Part shown: in pieces, positions 1 through 10,965 of the stretch
Layout: each line of letters starts with the position of its first letter
Numbering within the stretch: the first letter of the stretch is position 1
From: Crambe crambe
Taxonomy: Eukaryota > Porifera > Demospongiae > Poecilosclerida > Crambeidae
Length of the DNA stretch: 64,000 bases
Assembly: GCA_963924555.1 (NCBI GenBank)
Contig: OZ004586.1
Span: forward strand, 4,608,501 to 4,672,500
Direction of reading: 5' to 3'
Notes under the pieces: model-generated
The model's database searches: none
Told to the model about the DNA's origin: nothing
Seen by the model: only the letters and a program-made list of their open reading frames with translations
Program-made: the position numbers and the translations under genes

Positions 1-87
1 AGACCAGCAGTATTAAACGACCACTACCCTGGATTTGTAAGCTCCATTGGCCACTCTTCTTGGTCAGGGGAGGGATGGGAGATACAT

Positions 88-88
<1 letters not shown>

Positions 89-118
<30 letters not shown>
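89..118. repeat. (CA)n microsatellite
   Basis: An uninterrupted CA dinucleotide run of about 15 units. No gene is associated with it. Confidence 0.95.
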
Positions 119-121
<3 letters not shown>

Positions 122-1473
122 CATCAACATTCTCATCAGAAGTTGACCATGATTTTCAGGTTGGAGGGATCCCAAAGGTCACACCAGACATCGACCTGAA
201 GAACTCAGAATGCGAGAGGTCCAGTCATTATATGGCAGCCCACAGAAGGTAAGCCATAACTATTCGCAACCTCGTTTTCACCCACAGCAGGTTTGTGGAT
301 AATATTCTACAGAGATGGTATAGCCTTGACCACTCTCTGGATAACTCCACACCTCAACCAATAGGTCTAAACTGCTTGCCTACGGTAGACCTCGCAACTC
401 TTCTCGATTTCAAAGGAGACTTCCTCTCGTCATTCATGTGAGTCTTATTGTGATTCTCGAGGAGGAGACCTCCTCTTGTCTGTACCCTTATCGCGCATAC
501 GCGGAGGATGGATATGCGCGCGCGTGTATGTATGACCTGAGGTCGAGGGTGGGGCTGGTCTCGTGATAACTAGGGGGCGTATCCCAAGTCCGTGACTGCA
601 GCCGTCTTTAACTGAAGGTGAGCAAATAATCTAGCTGTTATTATACACATTTCGGTGCAATATTGAGAGAATGAAATCAGACAATAATAACTAGCTAGAT
701 CTGCCAAAATATTAATGGCCAAAGCTACAGTCTGCCAGCACATAATATGCATTACAGAGCTTGGTTTCTGTGTTTGTCTATCTTTGTCTATTCAGGAGGT
801 GGGGTGATAACTTATGGACTTTTGCCTGCTTTCACGTATTTATGATTACTTTGAGAGAATGAGCTGAATGAATCAGGCGATGGGGGGCAGTATCTTTATT
901 TTATTATGTATGTCAAATATTGATGCCCAAAAAATTTCTAGTAAGACAGTCCATAGGTGTAAGAATATGGTAGCAGGATTATCATTGACATAAGCATGTG
1001 CATCACATCACAAGCCACTTTTCTCTAATCATTATCCTTTATTCGTTGTGTAATGAGGGTTACAGCACTTGGTTCGTGTATCTATCTGTCTGACTGTATC
1101 TTTATCTAGTGCTAGTAGGAGCAAAAGCAGAGTCTACATTTAGGGCTTACATAAAGGCATAAAGGCTAAACACAATCTACTAGCTATTGGAAAATACAAA
1201 GCATTGTGGGGCGAACTACACATTCAGTTAGCTGATGATGTCATCGTATTGCAAAGGACGAAACCAGAAGAACGTACATATGATATATATATAATTATAT
1301 ATATTAGTGCCCTCTCATTCGACTCCCTAATGTGGAGCTCGCTTTGCTCACCCCAATTATCTATCAAGCATCTTTATTGGGGGTATGTGGTTATGTAGGT
1401 GCAGTGAAAAATTAATATTGCAATGCAGCATGCCACGTCAAATATTTTCCACCAGACTATTACAGTGTAGTTG
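119..1473. other. Intergenic, no supported gene
   Basis: No convincing exon was seen. Around 1310-1345 lies GACTCCCTAATG followed by a GAGCTCGCTTTGCTCACC motif. It recurs at 31206-31240 and resembles the reverse complement of the GGCGAGCGAGCGAAGCC motif at 1474, so it may be the edge of a dispersed repeat. Confidence 0.5.
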
Positions 1474-2045
1474 GCGAGCGAGCGAAGCCCCACACTAATT
1501 GGTCAAAATGGAAAATTGCGATATTTATATGTTACACGTACGTCACTCAAAATGCGCATGCGCATGAAATAGCTACTAAGCAACGTCATAATAAGCAATC
1601 ATTTTCGTTAAGCTTGAAGTTGAAACACTATTGTAGCGAGTATTATAGAACCCAGAGAACCAGAAAACAAGTGAAAGAGGGCCCCAGAACACCCTCTAGA
1701 AACTGACCAGCAAAGAAGAGCGAGACCTCATGAAAGAAATGAAAGAGACAGAGCTAGAAGGAGAACAGAGTCAAAGGAACAGAGAAAAACAAGACTAGCA
1801 AAGAAATGCGACAGATAGAGCCAGGAGGAGGGAATGTACAGAGTCAGCAGAAGATAATGCTGCAAGAGCAGAGCAAATGCACCATACTCATCTCTGTGCT
1901 TCTCCATCACAAAGTTGTACATTCCTAGAATTATGACATCATGTTAGGAGCAGATGTAATGAGAGCCAGAAGGAGAGCAGAGTCAGCAGAACACAGAGCT
2001 GCCAGATTAGAGCATATGAGGGCTCATTATTTGAGAGACTAGCTA
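1474..2045 (+). mobile_element. Decayed Helitron/PIF1-helicase-like element, 5' part
   Basis: The stretch opens with GGCGAGCGAGCGAAGCC and then shows broken reading frames rich in Arg, Glu, Ala and Gln. The clearest piece, from about 1958, reads MRARRRAESAEHRAARLEHM before a stop at about 2042. Repeated blocks of the form R-AES-EQR-ARLE-MR are typical of the N-terminal part of Helitron-associated PIF1-type proteins in invertebrates. No Rep or helicase motif is visible here, so only a remnant of the front end is present. A shorter related copy lies at 10726-10965. Assignment to Helitrons is inference; another large element with the same low-complexity N-terminus is possible. Confidence 0.4.
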
Positions 2046-2375
2046 CGGAGTCTGAACAGGAGTGGTAGCCTGGGTTCAGAGAAGACACTCTAATGCTAAC
2101 TGGGAATGCACCAAGTCAGTTAACAGCCTGAATAGCTAGATATCGAAAGTCACTGTTGGGGCTATATAATCATAAGTGAGGGAGGAGCACATTGAAATGA
2201 CCACTGGCTGCTTGCTCGCCCAACTAATGCTATACGAGCATCTCTAGTTAGGTAGAACCTATTTATAGCACCATGCAGAAACAAGCCACCCATGTTAATT
2301 AATTGTAGTTTTGCAACTCAGATAACCTAAAAATGGGTTTGTTTTACACATTTGTCTTTACAGTGTGCAGCCTTT

Positions 2376-2924
2376 CATATCTTCATTATACTACCCCCTA
2401 TAAGCTTGATTTATGTCTCAAAAGAGAGCTCTCTTAGAGAGCTTTCCAATGGTATACTTAGCTACAACTTTACACCCCCCAAATATGGAAGACCTGACAT
2501 GATCTCAGTATTTTTTTAAATTTTTTTAAATTACCACATACTTAGGAGGCCTTTGATACTCCTATCATAGCTTCTTTGGGCCTAGCTGCTTTGAATGAAC
2601 TAAGGGATTTCAAGGGGGGTATGGTTCCAAACATATGAAGGGAGTTGTAAAAAAATGACACCTTTTCACATTTTCCTTCTTTTTTTTTTGAAACCATACC
2701 CCCCCTTGAAATCCCTTAGTTCAGCTAGGCCCATAGAAGCTATGATAGGAGTATCAAAGGCTTCCTAAGTATGTGGTAATTTTAAAAAATACTGAGGTCA
2801 TGTCAGGTCTTCCATATTGGGGGGGTGTAAAGTTGTAGCTAAGTACACCATTGGAAAGCTCTCAAAGAGAGCTCTCTTTTGAGACATAAATCAAGCTAAT
2901 AGGGGGTAGTATTATGAAGATATG
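2376..2924. repeat. Large imperfect palindrome (foldback/MITE-like)
   Basis: The left arm (about 2376-2631) is the imperfect reverse complement of the right arm (about 2688-2924), with a spacer of about 55 bp. The outer ends read CATATCTTCATTATACTACC and its inverse; the inner ends contain GGGGGGTATGGTT and its inverse. Arms of about 240 bp that can pair over nearly their whole length suggest a foldback transposable element or a recent inverted duplication. No coding potential is seen in it. Confidence 0.8.
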
Positions 2925-3039
2925 GACGTTTTAAAATTTTTATTTTTTATGGGATAATCCTCCCTTGTAGCAGCTAGGAAAAATTATATATGAGTCACTT
3001 GGTCTTGTAGATTGATAATGGCTGACTTTTGTAGTTCAT

Positions 3040-4345
3040 TGAGTATTGATATTTGTGCCTCTTAAGTCACACAGTAATAGGAAAAATGTTATTGGGTGAG
3101 CCCACATACTGATCATGATCCTTTTGTTGAGAGGTTGTCTTCTTTTGGAGATCATTTTGTATGGAAAGTCCTATATTGAGAGGTTTGTCCTCCTCAGTAT
3201 CATTTATTAGTTCATTATGCAAATTAGAATTATGTTAATATTAATAAGTTATTTATTTTGTGGTTAGATAACAAGATGCTGGATTGATGTCCTTCTGTTT
3301 CATTGTTAATTCTAGATGATCAAAGGCTCAGTCAAAATTAACAAAGAGGTAAGCTACAAGGTATTTTTCTCAGCCACCTAGAGCTACAGCTCTATGCGTG
3401 GTAATTTCTCCATTTTTAGGAGACATGGATACAATGTAGAAGCAACTATGCATGGGTATAACATCTCACGGCTTACAATTTCCCCTTTGCCACAGGCAAT
3501 TGGTTCCTCCCCTTTTTGACATAGGTACGTATAGTATATTAGTGTAAGTTCAGCATGGCACCTCCTTCCCCTCCAGTCCCCATGTACCCTTCATGGTCAT
3601 GGACTCCTCATAATAATTTTGGGCATGAGTTTCTAATCCAAGAGATCAGGATGGTAGACTTCTTTATAATTGGGCAAGAAAAACTAGCCCTACACTCAGT
3701 GATGATGACCTTTCACCCTATGTCCGTCCCAACATTGTAGTTTATTTCTATGATGACCTTGGTAAACTTGGCATGTGTGCTCACCCGCATTTCCCATGCT
3801 ATGTCTGTACTGAATTTTGGATAGCTGGAAATCATGATGGACACTCGTACTAAAGCCACAATGTGCATGTAATGGCCATCTAGTATGAAAGCTAGGTTGT
3901 CAACTATGTCACAAATCTGTATTCCTGAGAAAAGATTTATATGGACCTAAAGCAGAGGAAAAGGTATTTCTGACTCTCTCCAAGTGCATTTTCTATCATG
4001 TAATGAATTGGGGGTTATTTTAGGTGTGGTTTCATTATCTTCTCTTTGAGATCATTTTGTATAACCAGATGTTGATCTGGGCAGTGGTCAGTGTCTGTTG
4101 TCCTCTCCTTGGAGGTTGTAAATGTTCTAGTTCCATGGCAGGGGCATGGTATTAATCCATGGTACAGAGGTCATCATTTTGGACGATCCACTTGTAGAGG
4201 TTTACTGTAAATGGTTGTGGGAGGGGCTAAGGGTTGTAGTAAATGTGAATGTATTATCCAACCTATTGTCCATAAGCTTAACATTACAAAAATTCACAGT
4301 AAGCATAGAAGGGATTTATAATTTTAACTTACTCACAGCTGTTCA
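3040..4345. repeat. Segmental duplication, copy 1
   Basis: Blocks of this stretch match 5570-7370 in the same order and orientation. Examples are GTGCCTCTTAAGTCACAC (3053 and 5580), ATGCTGGATTGATGTCC (3274 and 5893), the block around TGTAGTTTATTT (3735 and 6825) and GGCATGGTATTA (4143 and 7269). The match ends near 4230, just before the point where the second copy carries its Death-domain exon. Confidence 0.8.
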
Positions 4346-4349
4346 GTAG

Positions 4350-5569
4350 AGAGGATCTACTGTACCAGATGCTGAATTGACTACTTTCTTCATTGTTACT
4401 TCTTTACGAGACCACAGACACCATAATCAGTGCCTCAGTCAACATTGGCACAGAAAGGTATAGTCTACTGCCTAATTGTGTGTAGGTATAAACTCCATGC
4501 ATGCATGTGCAGCTTGATTCGTGTCCATACACATGGAGTAGCATTTCAAGATTTTAGTGGCATTTGGCTCCTCTCCTTTCAGTTGAATAATTACTCTGAG
4601 TGAAATGAAGTTATGATTGAGTCCAATTGTGATTCATCTTGGTCGACCATAATAGATACTCTGCACTGTATCTCAGCTGTACAGTGATCAACATTTATCA
4701 GACTTTACCTACTACCTCATTTACTTAGCAGCTTCTACTGTTTCAAACAATAGCAGCTACAGTTGGATAAATGCTACTCACAGTACTGCTGGTAGTTTTT
4801 TTTAATGATGACCCCTTACCTGAACCATTTGAATCATTCTTTACACATGGATACATGAGTGAGGATTGCACGTAGTACACCCCTGGCTTATAGTATGTGA
4901 GTGTGCTCAGTGGTGGAGTAAAACTTATTTTATGATGTACTGAAAAATTACCAAACTACATGTAATAATGTATGTTTCTGCTCTACAGAACTCTAGAGCT
5001 TTATTCTTCCCATCTCATTACTTTACTATAGTCCTACTAGAACCAAAAATTAAATGCCATCTTCTAATTCACAGCCATTACTAAGAAAACATGGATAGTC
5101 GGTGGGGCTAGCAGGATGCCATTTTCTTTACTGTATGTAGGTTAAAATATAAGCTATCCACACTACGTACCTTTGGTATCTTGTTGCTCTTCTCTGTGCT
5201 TTAATTGGTGCTTCACAGTGCCAGGAAGCAAGAAACTGGATTCTGTCTGAATCTAGTTTGAAACTCCTGCCACTGATTCATGTACATGTGCAGGTGTGAT
5301 GTGATGTTCACATGTAATATTATTTTTTCTACTTAGTATGCAGTTGTCCTTGAAAATACAACAACAACAAACAAATAAACAAACAAACAAAAGCAACATA
5401 AACAGCAACAAATAATAAATGTGTAAAAGCAGCCCATTGTTAGGTAATCTGAGTGGCTCAGATACGTAGGATTAAAAATGGGTCATTTGTTTAACTTTAA
5501 ATACTTCATGCATGGAATGGATGGGTGTGGTGTCACTCACCTAGCAGATTGCACTTGATAATGGTGCAT
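4350..5569. other. Intergenic between duplicated blocks
   Basis: No supported gene. A third partial copy of the duplicated motif (CTCAGTCAACATTGGCACAG) lies near 4432. An A/C-rich simple stretch lies at about 5360-5400. Confidence 0.5.
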
Positions 5570-7370
5570 TGAAAATTTGTGCCTCTTAAGTCACACATAG
5601 GTAATTACCACTCTAATTCCAGCATGCTTTTGGAAATTTCACTCCATAAATTAATTATATGAGACTACATGAGAATTACAACAAATAAATTGCTAGAAAA
5701 GCTCTGCAGGAGCAATAGGAAATATGTTATTGTGTGACCCCACATACTGATCATGATCCTTTTGTAGAGAGGTTGTCTTCTTTTGGAGGTTATTTCAGAG
5801 GCTTCAGAGTATCATTTATTAGTTCATTATGCAAATTAAAATTATGTTAATATTAATAAGTTATTTACTCTATTTTGTGGTTAGATAAGAAGATGCTGGA
5901 TTGATGTCCTCCTGTTTCATTATTAATTCTAGATGATCAATGGCTCAGTCAACATCGGCACAAAGAGGTAGGCTACAAGGTATTTTTCTCAGCCACTTAG
6001 AGCTACAGCTCTATGTGGGGTAATTTTCTCCACTTTTAGGATGCATAGATACAATGTAGAAGCAGCTATGCATGGGTATAACACCTCAAGGCTGTTTGGA
6101 CTTCTTTATAATTGTGGCCAGCTAAGTGACCCCCACACTAGTGATGATGACCTTTCACCCTCATATAAATATGTACTTATATAGCCTCATCCAGGCTCTC
6201 CTTTTTAATTATGATCGTGGAGGGCCAGGTACGCGAAAATATCACAAAACCATAGAAATCTGTGGTGTGGGTGTGTCCAAGGAAAGCATTCCCATCACAT
6301 ACATCACCATGATAAATTGGTACTACGACCACATATGAACACATGGCCGGCCAAGCCTAAGAAAGAAGAGGCGTTGAGCCATCAAGCTGCCACTGAATTC
6401 GAGTGTTACTACGCTTTGCTAGCCTAGCAGCAGATAGTATCGGAGCTGTCTATCGTTAGATAACTTTACTATCAAGTAGTCTAGATTTTAGGCTTAGCTG
6501 GATTATAAATAGATCGGCCTCAGAATTCTTCACAAGTTTTAGTAAGTCCTAGCCATAGCGGCCATAGCGAATTGGTCTTTTTGTTTAGTGAAACAGCAGA
6601 AGTTCTTCTGAACACCTGGTGCCTTTAGGTCGATCCTGTAGTTGCTCCAGTCCGTAGCCCAAATGCGTGGGCATGGTCATAATGCTCTCGTGCACTGCCC
6701 ACGCCCAATTAGACGGTTCTACCCCAGTTCTATCCCCCTGTGACTTCTTCACATTCATAACTAAAAAGAGGGCCTGGGGGGACGAGGCTAGTACTTACAT
6801 ATATAATATGTCAGTCCTAACATTGTAGTTTATTTCCGTGATGACCTTGGATAAACTTGGCATGTGTGCTCGCACCATTCCCTAGTGTACATCTATACTG
6901 AATTTTGGATAGCTGGACAACATGACGGACACTCGTACTGAAGCCACAATGTGCATGCAATGGCCATCTACTATGAAAGCTAGGTTGTCAGTCATGTCAC
7001 ATATTAGTATCCCTCAATAGATTTCCCATTTATATATGGACCTAAAGCCTACACAACTAGAGGTGAAGGCATTTCTGACTCTCTCCATGTGCATTTTCTA
7101 TCATGTAATGAATTGGGGTGTGGTTCTTTTGGGTGTAGTTTCATCATCTTCTCTTTGAGATCATTTTGTATAGCTTGATGTTTATCTGGGCAGTGGTCGG
7201 TGTCTGTTGTCCAGAGTTATGAGGTGTCCTCTCCTTGGAGGTTGTAAATGTTCTAGTTCCATGGCAGGGGCATGGTATTAGTCCATGGTACAGAGGTCAT
7301 CATTTTGGAGGGTTCACTTGTAGAGGTTTACTGTAAATGGTTGTGGGTGGGGCTAAGGGTTGTGATAATG
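5570..7370. repeat. Segmental duplication, copy 2
   Basis: Second copy of the block at 3040-4345, collinear except for a 646 bp insertion at 6162-6807. It continues at its right end into sequence that carries a Death-domain exon at 7399-7686, which copy 1 lacks. Confidence 0.8.
6162..6807. mobile_element. Non-autonomous DNA transposon, about 646 bp, terminal inverted repeats
   Basis: Copy 1 of the surrounding duplication reads straight through (TTTCACCCTATGTC near 3712), while here the same flanks are separated by about 646 bp. The ends are imperfect inverted repeats of about 50-60 bp: the left end begins CATATAAATATGTACTTATA and the right end, reversed, begins CATATTATATATGTAAGTAC. Matching GCCTC, AGGC and CTTTTTA blocks follow on both sides. 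No transposase frame is present. An exact target duplication cannot be fixed from one empty site because the junction is AT-rich. Confidence 0.8.
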
Positions 7371-7398
7371 ACTGTACATGTGATGTCTGTTGCCTCAG

Positions 7399-7686
7399 GT
7401 GATCCTCCTGCCTTGACTTTGGACAATGTGGTGAAAGTTCTTAATGGAGGTAGTGTCAAATGGACACAGAGTTTGTGTGTCTATGGGTTTCGCATACCAA
7501 GGTCTAAGTATTATGAAATTGAGAACAGCTCTCTTACCTCTGAGGAGAAATGGAAGGCATCTATCGACTATATGCTCAGCGTGGACCCCACCCCCTCCTG
7601 GAGGAGGATTATATCAGCAGTGGACTTTTGGGATCAACAGTATTCAGCTGCCTCCAGATTGTACCAGTATGCAGAGCCAGTGATGG
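7399..7686 (+). CDS. Death-domain exon (partial gene)
   Basis: One 288 nt exon, phase 1 at both ends, between acceptor CCTCAG and donor GGTGAGT. It encodes about 96 residues with a Death-fold pattern: LTLDNVVKVLNG at the start, a central IPRSKYYEIE helix, DPTPSWRRIISAVDF and a final RLYQYAEPV helix. The W-x2-L/I-x3-L and YAEP signatures are typical of the large Death-domain family of sponges, which act as homotypic adaptor modules in apoptosis and immune-type signalling. The frame is also open upstream of the acceptor, but that part matches copy 1 DNA, which has no exon, so I take it as intronic. Other exons of the gene were not identified; it may belong with the exons at 14383 and 15428 on the same strand. 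Confidence 0.7.
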
Positions 7687-8779
7687 GTGAGTGATTCTTG
7701 ACAGGATAAGGTTTCCCATGCATCGCACACTTCATGCATGTATGTACTTTTCATTGCAAGAGTGTGCTTATGAGATATCTGTAAGTATCTCTGCACTTGT
7801 GATTCACCTTTTGAGTTTGAGTGTTAGTTCTGTATGATTGTTGGTTGTAGATTTTAATATGATGACCACATACCATTATCATGAACCATTCAGAAGTTTA
7901 CTACATGCTATGAGGTCATAATAAATTATAAATTTCCTAGAGTTGGGCTTAATTGTCATTTCCCTGGCAGAAGTAACAAGTTAGTCTTTAAAAGACTAGA
8001 ATGTCATTCTCGGCAATATACAGTAAATTTTCTTTGTATGATGTGGTTCGGAGATTTATAGGTCATGCAATGGCTGTTGAGAAGTTTTCATGTCCTACAA
8101 TAGCTTCCTTGATGCTTGACACGCTAGCCTTGACTGTTATTCTATTTCTTGACTGGGGTAAAGATTGAAGTCGGTAAAAGGGTCGGCATACTTAAAAATT
8201 TTGTTTTAATTTTTGCAATTGCATATCGATAGCTGGCACAATTTGGCCTGTACTCCATTTTTTTGCTGTTCGTTTATACTATAGCTTCTGGTTTCTTAGA
8301 CAAAAGATCTCCGAGAAGGGATGGCTTACAAGCTAGATTACCGACTAGGCTATGTTCTAGTGGCTTATGTACTTCTTAGTGTCTTCCAGCTTTCACTATC
8401 ATGGTTTAGTACATTTCGACTTGTAATCCTGAAGTTACAAGCGTCTGACAGCCAAGAAATGTCTGGACTTTAATATGAACTCCCATTTTTTCCCCCAAGC
8501 TTTGCACATACATGCATATGCATGTGCATGTGGACAATTAATTAATCGTTGCACACATGCTGATATGTACCACAGTTGTACATACCATGGTTGCCATCAG
8601 CACTGTGTGTTGGCACTCCAGTGCCAGAGACAAAAACTATGAAAACAAAGTGCTTGTTAACAACTTGAGTGTCATTGCCGTTAACTTTGAGGTTATAATG
8701 GTAATGATTACTAATGAGTGAAATGAACCTACACATTAACTGTTAGTTGAAAAAAATACTGCAATGTATTGTGATATGT
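7687..8779. other. Intron or intergenic, no exon seen
   Basis: No supported exon. A block at about 8655-8740 (ACAACTTGAGTGTCATTGCC) has a diverged copy at about 13745-13850. Confidence 0.5.
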
Positions 8780-10330
8780 GGACCCAGATGTGAGTGTAAT
8801 AGTTTTTTGAATGTTTTTTTTTGTTGTTTTGCTTTGTTTGGGGCAACCACATACCAAGCAGGAAAAAAAAAAGATGAAGATAATTGGCGTTTTTGAATAA
8901 GCAACATGCATGCATGTCATGAACATTATTTCTGGTCACACCACAAGGGGCAGAGTTTCAAACTAGAGTAGAGATTTATGAAGTGCCAACTAAAGCTTAG
9001 AGAAGAGCAACAAGGTACCAGAGATAGCATAGTTCATTTATATATTCAAGCATATAAACTCGAAAGCCTACCTTAGCTTTAGTGATTTCCACAGGAATCT
9101 CTTGCTTGATTGTCCATGTATGAAGCTTTCATGGTGGACTAGCTAGCTTTAGTGCTATATTTGAAGCCTTTCTTCTTTGGTCTAAGCTCTAAACAGTTTT
9201 GAAGCATAGCCATAGGTGCTAGGTGGTCTTTCATAGGATTCAAATTGAGCTCCATACCTATGCTACGTAGAGAAAAGAAAATGATGTCCTGCTGGCCTCA
9301 CTGAACTATCTGTGTTTCCTCAGCAATGGCTGAGAACTAGAAGAATAAATAATTTTTGGCTCTAGTGTGACAGTAGTCAGTAATGAGACATTATATGTAT
9401 TATTTAATTATTTTCTTCTTTGTATGTAACAAGTTTTTAACTGTATACCAAGTAGAAAATGATATTGGCCATTTTAGATATAGTGCAAGGGGCGGGGTTT
9501 AGAACTAGAGTAGTCAAAGATGAGCTAGTGTACTAACTAAAGCCTAGGGAGGAGCAACAAGGTACCACTGAAGATAGCATAAATAGTTTAGTTAATTTAT
9601 ATTTGTAAGCGTATAAGCTGGAAAGCCTATTATATACCTTTTTTTTTGTCATTCTCCAATACAACTCCATACATTCAACCTTTCTACTTTAGTCTAAGCT
9701 CCTAAACTCTGCTAACCTAACTGAACTGTCTCTGCACTGCCACAGCATACAATGGCCAAGATGTCATGTATGTATTGGGTAAGGTTTGCCGATAGCACGA
9801 AATTACGATATTATGCATGTGACACCTAATTACATATAGCTAGAAAAAAATGGTGTTCCGTTCTTCTGGTCTCACTATAAACTACCAGTGTTTGCTGAGC
9901 TTTGGCTGAGAGAGAGATGTCATATAATTTTATGACAGTAGTAAGTATGGAGATGGGAAGAATGAAGCTCTAGAGTGCATGTAAGACCGGACACATAATA
10001 TTTACTTTTTCTACTTGGTATGAAACAAGTGGAACCACATACCAATTATAAACATCTGCAAGGGGCGAGGTTTCCAACTAGATTCAGAGCTAGAGAGAAG
10101 CTAGCCCAAAAAGAGGGGTGGGGGAAGTTAAGTTCTAGGCTAGGAAGAGCAATAAGGTACCGAATGTAGCAGCAAGTGTAATATCTTATGCTGGAAAGCC
10201 TAACTTAGTTTTGGTGATCCACACTACTCTCTCTGTTTGATTCTCTGTGCATGAAGCTTTCATGGCTAACTAGGTAGCTTTAGTGCTACGTATATTTGAA
10301 ACTTTTCTAAACTCTGCTGGCCTCATGTGG
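8780..10330. repeat. Three degenerate tandem copies of a roughly 550 bp unit
   Basis: Three successive blocks, at about 8780-9360, 9361-9960 and 9961-10330, share ordered motifs: ACCACATACCA, CAAGGGGC(G/A)G followed by GTTT-AACTAGA, GAGCAAYAAGGTACC, a run ending in GAAAGCCTA, and in copies 1 and 3 CATGAAGCTTTCATGG. They are clearly diverged, so this is an old long-period tandem duplication. No coding frame is conserved between the copies. Confidence 0.65.
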
Positions 10331-10725
10331 ACAACCGATTATAGACATCCGTGATGGCAACAATACTCAGGGAAGAAACGGGCTTTGATTATATTCCAAC
10401 TTTTTTTCCTACTTGGTAGCTATATAATTTCACCAAGCAGAATGAGTTCTGCAACTAGTAAGTGTATAGACCTTTCAAGGAAATAGTAGTGAGGTGCTTT
10501 GTTTCAGATTATATGAATGCCCTTTAAAGAAAAGTTAATATTGGAGGGGCTACTCTCTACGCTTACAATCACCTGATGGGTGGGGCCAGGTCAGAGCATG
10601 AGATAATCATATCACTGGCCAAAGCACGAGGCTAGCATGGTATGAACTCCCTGTGCTCACGGTCAAGAATATGTATCATTTCATAGAATGAAATAAAAAG
10701 TTGTATCTATTATTGGCGAACAAAG
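10331..10725. other. Intergenic
   Basis: No gene seen. The block near 10435-10500 (CCAAGCAGAATGAGTTCTGC) matches about 13970-14040, which links the two regions by duplication. Confidence 0.5.
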
Positions 10726-10965
10726 CGAGCCACTCTCTGGTCATGTCAATATATATCAAAAAATTATCATTGCGCATGTGTTGAACCAATTGCTAAGCGA
10801 CAACAAAGACTCATTTTAATATTGATTAGCAAAAACTAATCTTGTGAATTTGACGATTAGCTACTATAGTATGGAGCCACCAAAGGCTAAAAACAGAAAA
10901 AAGGAGACAGAGAAAGAGATAAGAACTAGGCTGGACGAAAGAAATGCATGTGCCCCTCCCACTGC
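10726..10965 (+). mobile_element. Truncated copy of the 1474-2045 repeat
   Basis: It begins GGCGAACAAAGCGAGCCAC, shares the CTAAGCRAC and AAGACTCATTTT layout with the region after 1474, and carries a short open frame from 10871 (MEPPKAKNRKKETEKEIRTR). This is the same Arg/Lys/Glu-rich style as the copy at 1.5-2.0 kb, but only the first part is present. Confidence 0.4.

Noticed and set aside
7272-7398. Coding start of the Death-domain exon at ATG 7272
   Set aside because: This DNA is part of the non-coding duplication shared with 4146-4240, and a good acceptor lies at 7397-7398.
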